Shown here piece by piece: positions 54,544-64,000 of a stretch of DNA of 64,000 nt. Within the stretch, counting starts at the first letter, position 1, and every line of letters starts with the position of its first letter. The stretch is from Pollutimonas sp. M17 (lineage in GTDB: Bacteria; Pseudomonadota; Gammaproteobacteria; Burkholderiales; Burkholderiaceae_B), in the NCBI RefSeq assembly GCF_025836975.1, contig NZ_CP107548.1, forward strand, positions 124,001-188,000, read 5' to 3'. Below the pieces are notes generated by a model. That model saw nothing but the letters and a program-made list of their open reading frames with translations. It was not told where the DNA came from and made no database searches. Made by a program: the position numbers and the translations under genes.

Positions 54544-57500
54544 TCAGGCAGCAATTTGTTGTGGGTTGACCGCGCGCCAGAGTTCGCCCAAGGCGCGGCG
54601 GTACTCGACGGGCATGACCTTGACGAAGGCCTTGCGCGACTGCTCCCAGTCGTCCAGCACGTCGCGCGAACGGAAGCTGCCGGTGTAGCGGTAGTGGTTC
54701 TCGATCAGGCGCCGCAGAATGGCCTCGTCGGTTTCCCGTTCGCCGCCGCGCATCGCGCTGTGCCAGGTGTCGACCTGGTTCAGCTCGCTTTGCTCGGCAT
54801 GCGGCGCCACGCGCTCCAGCTCCACCATGGACAGATTGCAGCGTTGGCGGAAGGTGTTTTCCGGATCCCAGACATACGCCACGCCGCCCGACATGCCGGC
54901 GGCGAAGTTGCGCCCGGTGGACCCCAGCACCACGACGGTGCCGCCGGTCATGTATTCGCAGCCATGGTCTCCGGTGCCTTCGACGACGGTCGCCGCGCCC
55001 GAGTTGCGCACGGCGAATCGCTCTCCGGCCACGCCGTTGAAATAGGCCTCGCCCGAAAGCGCGCCATAAAGCACGGTGTTGCCCGCAATGATGTGGTCCG
55101 GACCGAAGCCGCGGAAGTCGTTGGGCGAGCGCACGACGATGCGGCCGCCCGACAGGCCCTTGCCGACGTAGTCGTTGGCTTCGCCGACCAGGTCCAGGGT
55201 AATGCCGTGGGCCAGGAAGGCGCCGAAGCTCTGTCCGGCCGAACCGTTGCACTGGATGTGTATGGTGTCGTCGGGCAGGCCGTCATGCCCATGGCGCGCG
55301 GCCACGACGCCCGACAGCATGGCGCCTATGGTGCGGTTGCGGTTGCGCACGGGCGTGATGAACGAAACCTTTTCGCTGCGCTCGATGGCCGCCTTGCTGC
55401 GTTCGATCAGTTGATGGTCCAGCGCATGATCCAGCGCATGGTCCTGATCTTCGGTCTGATGCAGCGGGGTCGAAACCGGCACGGCGTGGAAGACCCGGCT
55501 GAAGTCCAGGCCCTGCGCCTTCCAGTGTTCGACACCCGGGCGCATGTTGAGCAGTTCCACGCGGCCTATCATCTCGTCGAAGCGGCGTATGCCCAGTTGC
55601 GCCATGATCTCCCGGACTTCCTCGGCGACGAAGAAGAAGTAGTTCACCACATGCTCGGGCTTGCCCTGGAATTTCTTGCGCAGGACGGGATCCTGCGTGG
55701 CGACGCCGACCGGACAGGTATTCAGGTGGCACTTGCGCATCATGATGCAGCCTTCCACGACCAGCGGGGCGGTGGCGAAGCCGAACTCGTCGGCGCCCAG
55801 CAGGGCGCCTATGGCGACGTCGCGTCCCGTCTTCATCTGGCCGTCGGCCTGGACGCGGATGCGGTTGCGCAGATTGTTCAGCAGCAGCGTCTGCTGGGTT
55901 TCGGCCAGACCCAGTTCCCACGGCGTGCCGGCATGCTTGATGGACGACACGGGCGAGGCGCCGGTGCCGCCGTCATGGCCGGCGATCACGACGTGATCGG
56001 CCTTGGCCTTGGCCACGCCGGTCGCGACCGTGCCCACGCCCACTTCGGACACCAGCTTGACCGAGATCGAGGCGCGCGGGTTCACGTTCTTCAAATCGTG
56101 TATCAGTTGCGCCAGGTCTTCGATGGAATAGATGTCATGGTGCGGAGGGGGCGAAATGAGGCCCACGCCGGGCACCGAATAGCGCAGCTTGGCGATGTAT
56201 TCCGACACCTTGTGGCCGGGCAGCTGGCCGCCTTCGCCGGGCTTGGCGCCCTGCGCCATCTTGATCTGGATCTGATCGGCGCTGGACAGGTATTCGGCCG
56301 AGACCCCGAAGCGGCCCGAAGCCACCTGCTTGATGCGCGAACGCAGCGAGTCGCCGGCGGCCAGATGTACATCGGCTTCGATGCGGTCGGACCCCAGGAA
56401 GGACGCCAGTGTGTCGCCTTTCCTGACCGTGGGCTTGCCTGCGCGCATTTCGGCGCGGTAGCGCAATTCGTCTTCGCCGCCTTCGCCGGTGTTGGACTTG
56501 CCGCCGATGCGGTTCATGGCCACGGCCAGCGTCGCATGCGCTTCGGTCGAAATCGAGCCCAGCGACATGGCGCCGGTGGCGAAGCGCTTGACGATTTCCT
56601 TGGCCGGCTCGACCTCGCTCAGGGGAATGGCGCGGGCCGGATCGACCTTGAATTCGAACAGGCCGCGCAGCGTCATGTGGCGGCGCGACTGGTCGTTGAT
56701 GAGCTGGGCGTATTCCTTGTAGGTGCTGTAGTTGTTGGCGCGCGCCGCATGCTGCAGCTTGGCGATGGAATCGGGCGTCCACATGTGGTCTTCGCCCCGG
56801 ACGCGCCAGGCGTAGTCGCCGCCGGCATCCAGCGCATTGGCCAGCACGGGATCGTTGCTGAACGCGGCGCGGTGCGCGCGCAGCGCTTCCTCGGCCACTT
56901 CGAAGATGCCTATGCCTTCGATATTGCTGGGGGTGCCGGTGAAATACTTTTCGATGAGGCTGGAATTCAGGCCGACGGCCTCGAAGATCTGCGCGCCGGT
57001 GTACGACATATAGGTCGAGATGCCCATCTTGGACATGACCTTGTTCAGGCCCTTGCCGATGGCCTTGATGTAGTTCTTGACCGCGACTTCGGGCTGCGGA
57101 AGCGTTCCCAGCGATTCCAGCGCCAGGTAGGGGTGTATGGCCTCGGCGCCGTAGCCGCCCAGCAGCGCGAAATGGTGAACCTCGCGGGCCGAGCCCGTTT
57201 CCACCACCAGGCCGGTATTGGTGCGCAGGCCCGCGCGTATCAGGTGCAGGTGTATGGCCGACGTCGCCAGCAGGGCCGGGATGGCCACGTGTTCGCCATC
57301 GACCTTGCGGTCGGTGATCAGCAGGATGTTGTAGCCGCTGAGCACCGCATCGGCCGCATTCGAGCACAAGGCGGCGATACAGGCCTCGATGCCGTCCGGG
57401 CCCCAGGCGACCGGGTAGGTGATGTCCAGTTCGAAACTGCGGAACTTGTTGGAGGTGATGTGCGCGATATTGCGGATCTGCGCCATCGCGGCGCCGTCCA

Positions 57501-59292
57501 GCACCGGCTGCGAGACTTCCAGGCGCAGCGGTGGGTTCACGTTGTTGATGTCCAGCAGGTTCGGCTTGGGGCCGATGAAGGACACCAGCGACATCACCAG
57601 CTGTTCGCGTATGGGATCGATGGGCGGATTCGTGACCTGCGCGAAAAGCTGGCGGAAGTAATTGTAGAAAGGCTTGGAGCGGTTCGACAGCACGGCCAGC
57701 GGGGCGTCGTTGCCCATCGAGCCCGTGGCTTCCTCGCCATTGGCGGCCATGGGCTGCAGGACGAACTTGAAGTCCTCCTGGGTCCAGCCGAAGGCCTGCT
57801 GGCGATCCAGCAGCGACGCGGCCTTGCCGGGCGTGTCGTCCAGCTTCTGGGCGGGCAGCGATTCCAGCTTCAGGCGCAGGCGCTCGATCCACTGGCGGTA
57901 TGGCCGCATGTTGGCCAGCTGCGACTTGATTTCGGAGTCATCGATAATGCGGCCTTGCTGCAGATCGATCAGGAACATCTTGCCCGGCTGCAGGCGCCAT
58001 TTCTTGATGATGCGGTGTTCCGGAATGGACAGGGTGCCGGCCTCGGAGGCCATGATCACCATGTCGTCGTCCGTGACCAGGTAGCGTGCCGGGCGCAGGC
58101 CGTTGCGGTCCAGCGTGGCGCCGATCTGGCGGCCGTCCGTGAAGGCGACGGCGGCGGGGCCGTCCCACGGCTCCATCATGGCGGCATGGTATTCATAGAA
58201 GGCGCGCCGGTTCTCATCCATGTCGGTGTGCTGCTCCCAGGCTTCCGGGATCATCATCATCATGGCATGCGCCAGCGAGTAGCCGGACATCACCAGCAGC
58301 TCCAGGCAGTTGTCGAAGGTGGCCGTGTCGGACTGGCCTTCGTAGACGATGGGGTAGAGTTTGGGCAGGTCGGCGCCCAGCACCGCCGATTGCATCATGC
58401 CTTCGCGCGCCCGCAGCCAGTTGAAATTGCCCTTCACCGTATTGATTTCGCCGTTGTGGGCGATCATGCGGTAGGGGTGGGCCAAAGGCCAGGCGGGGAA
58501 GGTGTTGGTGGAAAAGCGCTGGTGCACCATGGCCAGGGCCGAGACGGCGCGGGTGTCGGCCAGGTCGCGGTAATAGCTGCCCACCTGGTTGGCCAGCAGC
58601 AGGCCCTTGTAGACCACCGTGCGCACGGAGATCGACGGCACGAAATATTCCTGTCCATGGGCCAGCCGCATGTGCTGGATGGCGTGGCTGGCCGTCTTGC
58701 GTATCACGTACAGCTTGCGCTCCAGCGCGTCGGGCACCATGATGTCGGCCCCGCGCCCGATGAACAATTGCCGGATCACCGGTTCGCAGGCGCGCACCGT
58801 CGGCGACATGGGCATGTCGGAATCGATGGGCACATCGCGCCAGCCCAGCACCACCTGGCCTTCGTCGCGCACGGCGCGCTCCAGTTCCTGCTGACAGGCC
58901 AGCCGCGAGGCGGTTTCCTTGGGCAGGAAAACCATGGCTACGCCGTACTCATCGGGGGGCGGCAACTCGATGCCCTGGGCCGCCAGATCCGCGCGGTACA
59001 GGGCGTCGGGAATCTGTATGAGTATCCCCGCGCCGTCGCCCATGAGCTCGTCGGCGCCGACCGCGCCGCGATGATCCAGGTTTTCCAGGATCTTCAGCCC
59101 TTGCTGGATGATGGCGTGGCTTTTGCGCCCCTTGATATGGGCGACGAAGCCCACGCCACAGGCGTCGTGCTCGTTATGGGGGCTGTACAGGCCTTGCGCC
59201 AGCGGAGCGCTGCCGCGGATTTCAGGGCCGGCGTGGCCGGGGGACGATGCGTCGATCGCGACCGTCGAGGCGGAGGAGGGCAATAAGGACAT
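54544..59292 (-). CDS. gltB: Glutamate synthase [NADPH] large subunit
   Basis: A 1582-residue GOGAT alpha subunit that makes two glutamate from glutamine and 2-oxoglutarate. A 44-residue propeptide precedes the nucleophile C45 ([12 protein letters not shown]), close to the 42-residue propeptide of E. coli. The glutaminase domain is followed by the FMN domain ([40 protein letters not shown]), the 3Fe-4S motif [20 protein letters not shown], and the C-terminal beta-helix GXGXG repeats. The start MSLLPSS is chosen over an in-frame one 17 codons upstream. Its predicted promoter overlaps an inverted repeat. Confidence 0.97.
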   Translation of the reverse strand: MSLLPSSASTVAIDASSPGHAGPEIRGSAPLAQGLYSPHNEHDACGVGFVAHIKGRKSHAIIQQGLKILENLDHRGAVGADELMGDGAGILIQIPDALYRADLAAQGIELPPPDEYGVAMVFLPKETASRLACQQELERAVRDEGQVVLGWRDVPIDSDMPMSPTVRACEPVIRQLFIGRGADIMVPDALERKLYVIRKTASHAIQHMRLAHGQEYFVPSISVRTVVYKGLLLANQVGSYYRDLADTRAVSALAMVHQRFSTNTFPAWPLAHPYRMIAHNGEINTVKGNFNWLRAREGMMQSAVLGADLPKLYPIVYEGQSDTATFDNCLELLVMSGYSLAHAMMMMIPEAWEQHTDMDENRRAFYEYHAAMMEPWDGPAAVAFTDGRQIGATLDRNGLRPARYLVTDDDMVIMASEAGTLSIPEHRIIKKWRLQPGKMFLIDLQQGRIIDDSEIKSQLANMRPYRQWIERLRLKLESLPAQKLDDTPGKAASLLDRQQAFGWTQEDFKFVLQPMAANGEEATGSMGNDAPLAVLSNRSKPFYNYFRQLFAQVTNPPIDPIREQLVMSLVSFIGPKPNLLDINNVNPPLRLEVSQPVLDGAAMAQIRNIAHITSNKFRSFELDITYPVAWGPDGIEACIAALCSNAADAVLSGYNILLITDRKVDGEHVAIPALLATSAIHLHLIRAGLRTNTGLVVETGSAREVHHFALLGGYGAEAIHPYLALESLGTLPQPEVAVKNYIKAIGKGLNKVMSKMGISTYMSYTGAQIFEAVGLNSSLIEKYFTGTPSNIEGIGIFEVAEEALRAHRAAFSNDPVLANALDAGGDYAWRVRGEDHMWTPDSIAKLQHAARANNYSTYKEYAQLINDQSRRHMTLRGLFEFKVDPARAIPLSEVEPAKEIVKRFATGAMSLGSISTEAHATLAVAMNRIGGKSNTGEGGEDELRYRAEMRAGKPTVRKGDTLASFLGSDRIEADVHLAAGDSLRSRIKQVASGRFGVSAEYLSSADQIQIKMAQGAKPGEGGQLPGHKVSEYIAKLRYSVPGVGLISPPPHHDIYSIEDLAQLIHDLKNVNPRASISVKLVSEVGVGTVATGVAKAKADHVVIAGHDGGTGASPVSSIKHAGTPWELGLAETQQTLLLNNLRNRIRVQADGQMKTGRDVAIGALLGADEFGFATAPLVVEGCIMMRKCHLNTCPVGVATQDPVLRKKFQGKPEHVVNYFFFVAEEVREIMAQLGIRRFDEMIGRVELLNMRPGVEHWKAQGLDFSRVFHAVPVSTPLHQTEDQDHALDHALDHQLIERSKAAIERSEKVSFITPVRNRNRTIGAMLSGVVAARHGHDGLPDDTIHIQCNGSAGQSFGAFLAHGITLDLVGEANDYVGKGLSGGRIVVRSPNDFRGFGPDHIIAGNTVLYGALSGEAYFNGVAGERFAVRNSGAATVVEGTGDHGCEYMTGGTVVVLGSTGRNFAAGMSGGVAYVWDPENTFRQRCNLSMVELERVAPHAEQSELNQVDTWHSAMRGGERETDEAILRRLIENHYRYTGSFRSRDVLDDWEQSRKAFVKVMPVEYRRALGELWRAVNPQQIAA

Positions 59293-59363
59293 GGTGGACT
59301 CACGAAATGCTGCGGTGCAAGAAAACAACAATACCGCCAACATGGCCTGTGCGCAATAAAAAT

Positions 59364-59391
59364 AATATAGGGTGCGTCCCTAATTTAACAA
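59364..59391 (-). promoter_or_regulatory. Candidate gltB promoter
   Basis: On the minus strand, TTGTTA (59386-59391, 4/6) and TATATT (59364-59369, 5/6) are separated by 16 bp. The spacer is almost exactly the left arm of the inverted repeat at 59370-59386. It lies about 75 bp before the gltB start. Confidence 0.5.
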
Positions 59392-59428
59392 GCGCTAAAT
59401 ATCTGATCATTAAATAAGGGACGCACCT
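59370..59428. repeat. REP-like inverted repeat between gltB and the RAYT-like gene
   Basis: Arms GGGTGCGTCCCTAATTT (59370-59386) and AAATAAGGGACGCACCT (59412-59428) match as inverted repeats with three mismatches over 17 bp around a 25-bp spacer. The position beside a REP-associated tyrosine transposase homologue suggests a REP/REPIN-type element. The left arm also sits inside the predicted gltB promoter. Confidence 0.7.
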
Positions 59429-59627
59429 ACTTAACTGAAAATAAAACAATTTATCGAATTAAAAATGGCGAGGAAAGCCATTGATACGGCTGCGCAGGAT
59501 TTTTCCGCATGAAAAAATGTCCGAAAAAAGTATCGGGGAAGCCACGTTACAGAGCTGCGGAAGCGGCGGCCAGGCTGCGGGAAGCGCGATGGGCTGCGGC
59601 CGTCGAACGAAGATTCGATATGGGGAG

Positions 59628-60332
59628 TCAGGACGGATGGGCGGGCGCCGGCTTGCGGGGGCGGCCCCGAGGCGCGGGAGCGATGCGCCGCGACGCGCGG
59701 CTTTCGATCTGGGCGAGGAAGTCGGGCTCGCCCAGCACCCACTGCCCGAACAAGGCCTCGTGTATGCGGCGGCTTTGCTGGGCGGACAGGCCTTGGGCCA
59801 CGCGCTGGCCATAGCGAGCCTGGCGGGCAAAAGGCGTGTTGCCATCCTGCCAGTAGTCGGGGTGGTCGGTCAGCAGCGCGTCGTGCCGCGAGCCGACACC
59901 CATGTGGCCGGCGGCCGAAGACCAGGGCCAGCGCTGCGCCGCATCGACGTAGTGCAGCTGCACCGGCAGCGATTCCAGCCAGATCAGCGCGGGCAGCACC
60001 CAATGGCCGGGTTGAACCAGGGCGCTGCGATACCTGCCTGAAAACACACGTCCGTGCCGCATGCCGGCCGCCATGCGGCGCCCCAGCGCCTGGATCAGGC
60101 GGGATGTGCCATGCGCATCGGACGGTGTGCACAGCAGGGCGATGCGGTCGTTCAGCAGCAGCCAGCCGTGCACGGCCACCTTGTATTCGCGGGCGTCGCG
60201 CTGCAGCCATTCCAGTAAGCGATCCAATTGCGCGGCGGGCGTGGGATCCTGGGCGGCGGCCAGCGGCTGAACGAACTGCGCCTGTACCAGCTGGGGAATC
60301 TGCGGTGCATAAAGGCGTGGCAATCGAGCCAT
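59628..60332 (-). CDS. REP-associated tyrosine transposase (RAYT) homologue lacking the HUH motif
   Basis: A 234-residue Y1-transposase-like protein. It aligns with RAYTs through MARLPRLYAP, the VAVHGWLLLNDRIALLCTPS core strand, HGRVFSGRYRSALVQ, AQRWPWSSAAGHMG and the Arg-rich tail PRGRPRKP. The HUH metal motif (NHxHLL in active RAYTs) is replaced by N61-D62-R63-I64-A65-L66, and the usual YTQxFNRRH Tyr helix is missing (RRMAAGMRHGRV), so transposase chemistry is not expected. It is intact, with no frameshift, and so may be domesticated. No terminal repeats mark it as mobile. Confidence 0.75.
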   Translation of the reverse strand: MARLPRLYAPQIPQLVQAQFVQPLAAAQDPTPAAQLDRLLEWLQRDAREYKVAVHGWLLLNDRIALLCTPSDAHGTSRLIQALGRRMAAGMRHGRVFSGRYRSALVQPGHWVLPALIWLESLPVQLHYVDAAQRWPWSSAAGHMGVGSRHDALLTDHPDYWQDGNTPFARQARYGQRVAQGLSAQQSRRIHEALFGQWVLGEPDFLAQIESRASRRIAPAPRGRPRKPAPAHPS

Positions 60333-60392
60333 TTAGGGCGTGTTCTGAAACGTTCTGAAGCTGAATATTCTAACGCGTGCACGCCCCATAAT

Positions 60393-60428
60393 AATGAACT
60401 AACCTAATGAACAGGCCTATTGTTCATT
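60393..60428. promoter_or_regulatory. Palindromic operator upstream of the fad operon
   Basis: AATGAACA (60406-60413) and TGTTCATT (60421-60428) are perfect 8-bp arms around ggcctat. A further half-site AATGAAC lies at 60393-60399, 13 bp away. It ends 13 bp before the ATG of the fadN-like gene, a position where a repressor would block initiation or elongation. TetR-type regulators of fatty-acid genes use sites of this kind; the actual regulator is unknown. Confidence 0.6.
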
Positions 60429-60441
60429 GGGGGATACGCTC

Positions 60442-62850
60442 ATGCAGTCCAATCGTTTTCATATACGCAAGGTCGCCGTTTGCGGCGCGGGCGTGATGGG
60501 CGCGCAAATCGCCGCGCACTGCGTGAACGCCGGTGTTCCGGTGGTGCTGTTCGATCTGGCTGCGAAAGAGGGCGATAAGAACGCCATCGCCAAACAGGCT
60601 ATCGCGCAGCTGAAGAAACTGAACCCCGCGCCGCTGGGCACGCCTGAGTTGGCCGATCTCATCGTGCCCGCCAATTACGACGACGATCTGCACCGGCTGT
60701 CCGAGTGCGATCTGGTCATCGAAGCGATCGCCGAGCGCATGGATTGGAAGACGGATCTCTACCACAGGCTCGCGCCGGCCATAAAGCCCGATGCCATCAT
60801 CGCCAGCAACACGTCGGGGCTGTCGATCACCCGGCTTTCGCAGGCCCTGCCCGAGGCGCTGCGTCGGCGCTTCTGCGGCGTGCATTTCTTCAACCCGCCG
60901 CGCTACATGACCCTGGTCGAGCTGATTCCCACGGCCGACACCGAACCGGGCCTGCTCGACGTGCTGGAGACATTCCTGGTGTCGCAGCTGGGCAAGGGCG
61001 TGCTCCGGGCCAAGGATACGCCCAATTTCATCGGCAACCGCATCGGCGTTTTCGGCATATTGTCGGTATTCGCGCAGGCGCAGAAATTCGGCCTGTCCTA
61101 CGAGCAGGTCGACGAATTGACGGGCACGCGCCTGGGCCGGGCCAAATCGGGCACCTATCGCACGGCCGATGTCGTCGGCCTGGATACGCTGGCCCATGTC
61201 ATCCGCACCATGCAGGAGCAATTGCCCGACGATCCCTTCCATGCCCATTTCGGCGTGCCGCCCGTGCTGGCCGGCCTGATCGAGCAGGGCGCCCTGGGCC
61301 AGAAGACCGGCGCCGGCTTTTATCGCAAGCAGGGCAAGGCGATCTTGCGGCTGGACCCCGCCAAAAAGGAATACGTGCCGGCCGACGCCGTCATCGATCC
61401 GGCCGTGGCCGAAATCCTGGCATTGCGCGACCCGGCCAGGAAGCTGAAAGCCCTGCATGACTCCGACCATCCGCAGGCGCAATTCCTGTGGGCCATACTG
61501 CGCGACAGCTTCCACTACAGCGCGGTCCACCTGGCCGATATCGCCGACACGGCGCGCCAGCTGGACCTGGCCATGAAGTGGGGGTTCGGCCATGCGCAAG
61601 GCCCCTTCGAGATATGGCAGGCGGCCGGCTGGCACGATGTCGCCAACTGGATCACCAAAGACATCAATGCCGGCAAGACCCTGTCCAGCACGCCCTTGCC
61701 CGAATGGGCCACGTGCGGGCCGGTATGGGAGGCCAAGGGCGTGCATACGCAGGCGGGGTCATGGAATCCGCGCCAGAAGCGCTACGAAGGGCGCAGCACC
61801 CTGCCGGTGTACGAACGCCAGGTGGGGGCGCCGCGCCTGGTGGGCGAGGCCTCCGCCCTGGAGCCGGTCATCGTCCACGAAGACGAAGCCGTGCGCTGCT
61901 GGACCTTGCCGGCGCCCCATCCGCGCGACGTGCTGATCGTATCGTTCAAGACCAAGATGCACACGCTCAGCCCGGGCGTGGTGCGCGGCATCGTGCATGC
62001 GGTCGATCTGGCCGAGTCCTCCTTCCGGGCGCTGGTCATCGGCCAACTGGACGATCCGTTTTCCGCGGGCGCCGACCTGAAGGCCATGCTGCCCGCTTTC
62101 GAGCAGGGCGGCGCCCAGGCGGTCGAGCCCATACAGCGCGAAATGCAGGATATGGTCCGGCGATTGCGCTATGCGCAGGTTCCCGTCGTGGCGGCCCTGG
62201 CCGGAATGGCGCTGGGAGGCGGCTGCGAACTCTCCGTGCATTGCGCCAAGCGGGTGGCGCATTTCGAAACCTACATCGGCCTGGTCGAGGCCGGGATCGG
62301 CCTGGTTCCCGGCGCAGGGGGGCTGAGCTATTGCGCCCGGCGCGCGGCCGAGCAGCAGGCGCAGGATGCGCCCGACGCTCCCTTGCTGGCTTTCGTTAAG
62401 AAGTTCGCGCTGTCGGTGGCGACCGCCCAGGTATCGAAGTCGGCGCTGGATGCCCGCAAGATAGGCTACCTGCTGCCGTCCGACACCATCGTCATGAATC
62501 GCCACGAGCTTCTGTATGTGGCGCTGCGCGAAGCCCTGGCCATGGCGGAATCGGGCTGGCGGGCGCCGCTGCCCGCGCTTTTCCCGGTAGCCGGGCGCGA
62601 CGGCGCCGCCACCCTCGAGGCCCAGCTGGTCAACATGAAGGTTGGCGGTTTCATTTCCGATTACGACTTCACGGTAGCCAAAAAGGTGGCGCAGGCGATA
62701 TGCGGGGGCGACGTGGATCCGGGATCCATGGTCGACGAGGCCTGGATGCTCAGGCAGGAACGCAAGGCTTTTCTTCACCTGCTGGTCCAGCCACAGACCC
62801 AGGAACGCATCGCCGGCCTGCTCAAGACCGGCAAGCCGGTACGCAACTGA
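60442..62850 (+). CDS. 3-hydroxyacyl-CoA dehydrogenase/enoyl-CoA hydratase (FadN-like)
   Basis: An 802-residue bifunctional beta-oxidation enzyme. The NAD-binding dehydrogenase comes first (VAVCGAGVMGAQIAAHCVNA; HFFNPPRYMTLVELIPTADT with the catalytic His; VLRAKDTPNFIGNRIGVFG). The crotonase domain is C-terminal (DDPFSAGADLKAMLPAFEQG, AGMALGGGCELSVHCAKRVA, VEAGIGLVPGAGG). This order is opposite to FadB/FadJ and like Bacillus FadN. The ATG at 60442 is preferred over a TTG that lies in the operator palindrome. A thiolase gene follows after 17 bp. Confidence 0.93.
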   Translation: MQSNRFHIRKVAVCGAGVMGAQIAAHCVNAGVPVVLFDLAAKEGDKNAIAKQAIAQLKKLNPAPLGTPELADLIVPANYDDDLHRLSECDLVIEAIAERMDWKTDLYHRLAPAIKPDAIIASNTSGLSITRLSQALPEALRRRFCGVHFFNPPRYMTLVELIPTADTEPGLLDVLETFLVSQLGKGVLRAKDTPNFIGNRIGVFGILSVFAQAQKFGLSYEQVDELTGTRLGRAKSGTYRTADVVGLDTLAHVIRTMQEQLPDDPFHAHFGVPPVLAGLIEQGALGQKTGAGFYRKQGKAILRLDPAKKEYVPADAVIDPAVAEILALRDPARKLKALHDSDHPQAQFLWAILRDSFHYSAVHLADIADTARQLDLAMKWGFGHAQGPFEIWQAAGWHDVANWITKDINAGKTLSSTPLPEWATCGPVWEAKGVHTQAGSWNPRQKRYEGRSTLPVYERQVGAPRLVGEASALEPVIVHEDEAVRCWTLPAPHPRDVLIVSFKTKMHTLSPGVVRGIVHAVDLAESSFRALVIGQLDDPFSAGADLKAMLPAFEQGGAQAVEPIQREMQDMVRRLRYAQVPVVAALAGMALGGGCELSVHCAKRVAHFETYIGLVEAGIGLVPGAGGLSYCARRAAEQQAQDAPDAPLLAFVKKFALSVATAQVSKSALDARKIGYLLPSDTIVMNRHELLYVALREALAMAESGWRAPLPALFPVAGRDGAATLEAQLVNMKVGGFISDYDFTVAKKVAQAICGGDVDPGSMVDEAWMLRQERKAFLHLLVQPQTQERIAGLLKTGKPVRN

Positions 62851-62867
62851 TCAATACGGGAGTCACC

Positions 62868-64000
62868 ATGGCCACATTGCAACAGGCATACATTGCCGCC
62901 GCCACCCGCAGCTCCATCGGCAAGGCGCCGCGCGGCGTCTTTTCGCACACCCGTCCCGACGACCTGCTGGCGACCGTCATACGGGGCTTGCTGGCCCAGG
63001 TTCCCAGCCTGGACCCCGCCGCTGTCGAAGACGCCATCGTCGGCTGCGCGATTCCAGAAGGCCCGCAGGGGCTGAACGTGGCGCGCATCGGCGCGCTGCT
63101 CTCTGGCCTGCCCACATCGGTCGCGGGCGTGACGGTCAACCGCTTCTGCGCGTCGGGCCTGACCGCCGTCGCCATGGCGGCCGACCGCATACGCGTGGGC
63201 GAGGCCGATGTGATCATTGCCGGCGGCACCGAGTCCATGAGCCTGGTGCCGACCATGGGCGTCAGCACCTCGTTCAGTCCGGAGATCTTCCAGCGCGACG
63301 AGAACCTGGGCATCGCCTACGGCATGGGGCTGACGGCCGAGCAAGTGGCCGCGCGATGGAAGGTGTCGCGCGAAGACCAGGATGCCTTCGCCCTGCGTTC
63401 GCACCAGCGCGCCCTGGCGGCCCAGAAGGCGGGCGAATTCGCCGATGAAATCCTGCCCATCGATGTCGTGCGCCGCAAGCCGGATCTGCAAGCCAGCGGC
63501 GGCGTGCTGGATGGTTCGGCGGACGACGACGTCATCGTCAGCCATAAGACGGTGTCGCTGGACGAGGGCCCGCGCCCCGACACCAGCCTGGAGGCCCTGG
63601 CCCGGCTGCGGCCCGCGTTTGCGGCGCGCGGCAGCGTAACGGCGGGCAACAGTTCGCAGGTGTCCGATGGCGCCGGCGCGCTGCTGGTGGTGTCCGAGCG
63701 CGCGCTCAAGACGCATGGACTGACGCCCATCGCCCGCTTCGTTTCCTTCGCCGTCAAAGGCGTGCCGCCCGAAATCATGGGCATAGGCCCTAAAGAGGCC
63801 ATCCCGCATGCACTGAAGCTGGCCGGCCTGAGCCTCGACCAGATCGGCTGGATAGAATTGAACGAAGCCTTTGCCGCGCAATCGCTGGCGGTCATCCGCG
63901 ACCTGGGTTTGAATCCGGACATCGTCAATCCCATGGGCGGCGCCATTGCCCTGGGCCACCCATTGGGCGCCACCGGCGCGATACGGGCGGCCACCGTCAT
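62868..64000 (+). CDS. Acetyl-CoA acyltransferase (thiolase; partial)
   Basis: The first 377 codons of a thiolase, cut by the right edge. Nucleophile C94 in VNRFCASGLTAVAMAADRIR, NEAFAAQSLAVI with the active-site His region, and GGAIALGHPLGATGA. The final CxG motif lies beyond the window. It follows the FadN-like gene by 17 bp (cgggag ribosome site) and completes the last beta-oxidation step. Confidence 0.95.
   Translation, partial: MATLQQAYIAAATRSSIGKAPRGVFSHTRPDDLLATVIRGLLAQVPSLDPAAVEDAIVGCAIPEGPQGLNVARIGALLSGLPTSVAGVTVNRFCASGLTAVAMAADRIRVGEADVIIAGGTESMSLVPTMGVSTSFSPEIFQRDENLGIAYGMGLTAEQVAARWKVSREDQDAFALRSHQRALAAQKAGEFADEILPIDVVRRKPDLQASGGVLDGSADDDVIVSHKTVSLDEGPRPDTSLEALARLRPAFAARGSVTAGNSSQVSDGAGALLVVSERALKTHGLTPIARFVSFAVKGVPPEIMGIGPKEAIPHALKLAGLSLDQIGWIELNEAFAAQSLAVIRDLGLNPDIVNPMGGAIALGHPLGATGAIRAATV

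Larger units (their letters stand above)
59293..59627. other. 335-bp intergenic region upstream of gltB
   Basis: The gap between gltB and the RAYT-like gene. It holds the gltB leader, a candidate promoter, a long inverted repeat (59370-59428) and a further AT-rich stretch (about 59430-59530). Two short plus-strand frames overlap it and the RAYT-like gene but have no family-like sequence or ribosome site. No other feature was found. Confidence 0.7.

Noticed and set aside
53368-59286. A 1972-codon open frame on the plus strand opposite gltD-gltB
   Set aside because: It is antisense to two certain genes, its composition (His/Gly/Ala/Gln-rich, no domain) is that of a GC-rich complementary frame, and it has no ribosome site or promoter.

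Overview
This is a GC-rich chromosomal window from a betaproteobacterium, most likely family Alcaligenaceae (Bordetella/Achromobacter/Pusillimonas group). The inference rests on four orphan Bug-type solute receptors, the petABC-sspAB block, and the long mla-ABC-ibaG-murA-his-hinT-tat block in the order typical of Burkholderiales. No prophage, CRISPR array or complete insertion sequence was seen. Gene density is high and most genes lie in operons with 1-4 bp start/stop overlaps.

Left part (1-24 kb, accessory). A minus-strand argE-like deacetylase/peptide ABC transporter operon runs off the left edge. Next comes the most interesting locus: a Fur-box-preceded trio encoding an exported, membrane-tethered CobN/ChlH-type chelatase, a MotA/TolQ/ExbB-like proton channel and a DUF2149 (ExbD-like) protein. 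It resembles the hmuS/U/V genes of Bacteroidetes haem-uptake operons rather than B12 synthesis. It is followed by thpR, a GFA-family protein and a small acidic protein. Then come a CoA-transferase/HMG-CoA-lyase-like/Bug operon with its LysR gene and a well-placed LysR-type box, a second LysR gene, and a plus-strand amidase/deacetylase/Bug/AtzG-like/VOC/Bug operon with its own promoter and palindromic operator. tRNA-Thr(UGU) and an HpaI-type aldolase close this part.

Central part (23-44.5 kb, core). sspAB and petABC (minus), mscL (plus), a Nif3-like gene (minus) and a DegS-like protease (plus) lead into a 14.5-kb minus-strand block. In transcription order this is mlaF-E-D-A-C, an ABC-2 exporter pair, ibaG, murA, hisG, hisD-B-H-A-F-I-E, hinT, tatA-B-C. 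A perfect 24-bp palindrome separates hisG from hisD, and a terminator-like hairpin abuts the start codon of the ABC exporter ATPase gene.

Right part (44.6-64 kb). A two-gene chromate transporter is followed by an acyl-CoA operon (two enoyl-CoA hydratases, an aldehyde dehydrogenase, an ADP-forming acyl-CoA synthetase and a Bug receptor) with a divergent LysR gene. This set could support CoA-dependent, non-beta-oxidative side-chain cleavage of a hydroxycinnamate-like acid. gltBD follows; its predicted promoter overlaps an inverted repeat next to a RAYT-family gene that has lost its HUH motif. The window ends in a fadN-like/thiolase fatty-acid beta-oxidation operon with a palindromic operator just upstream.
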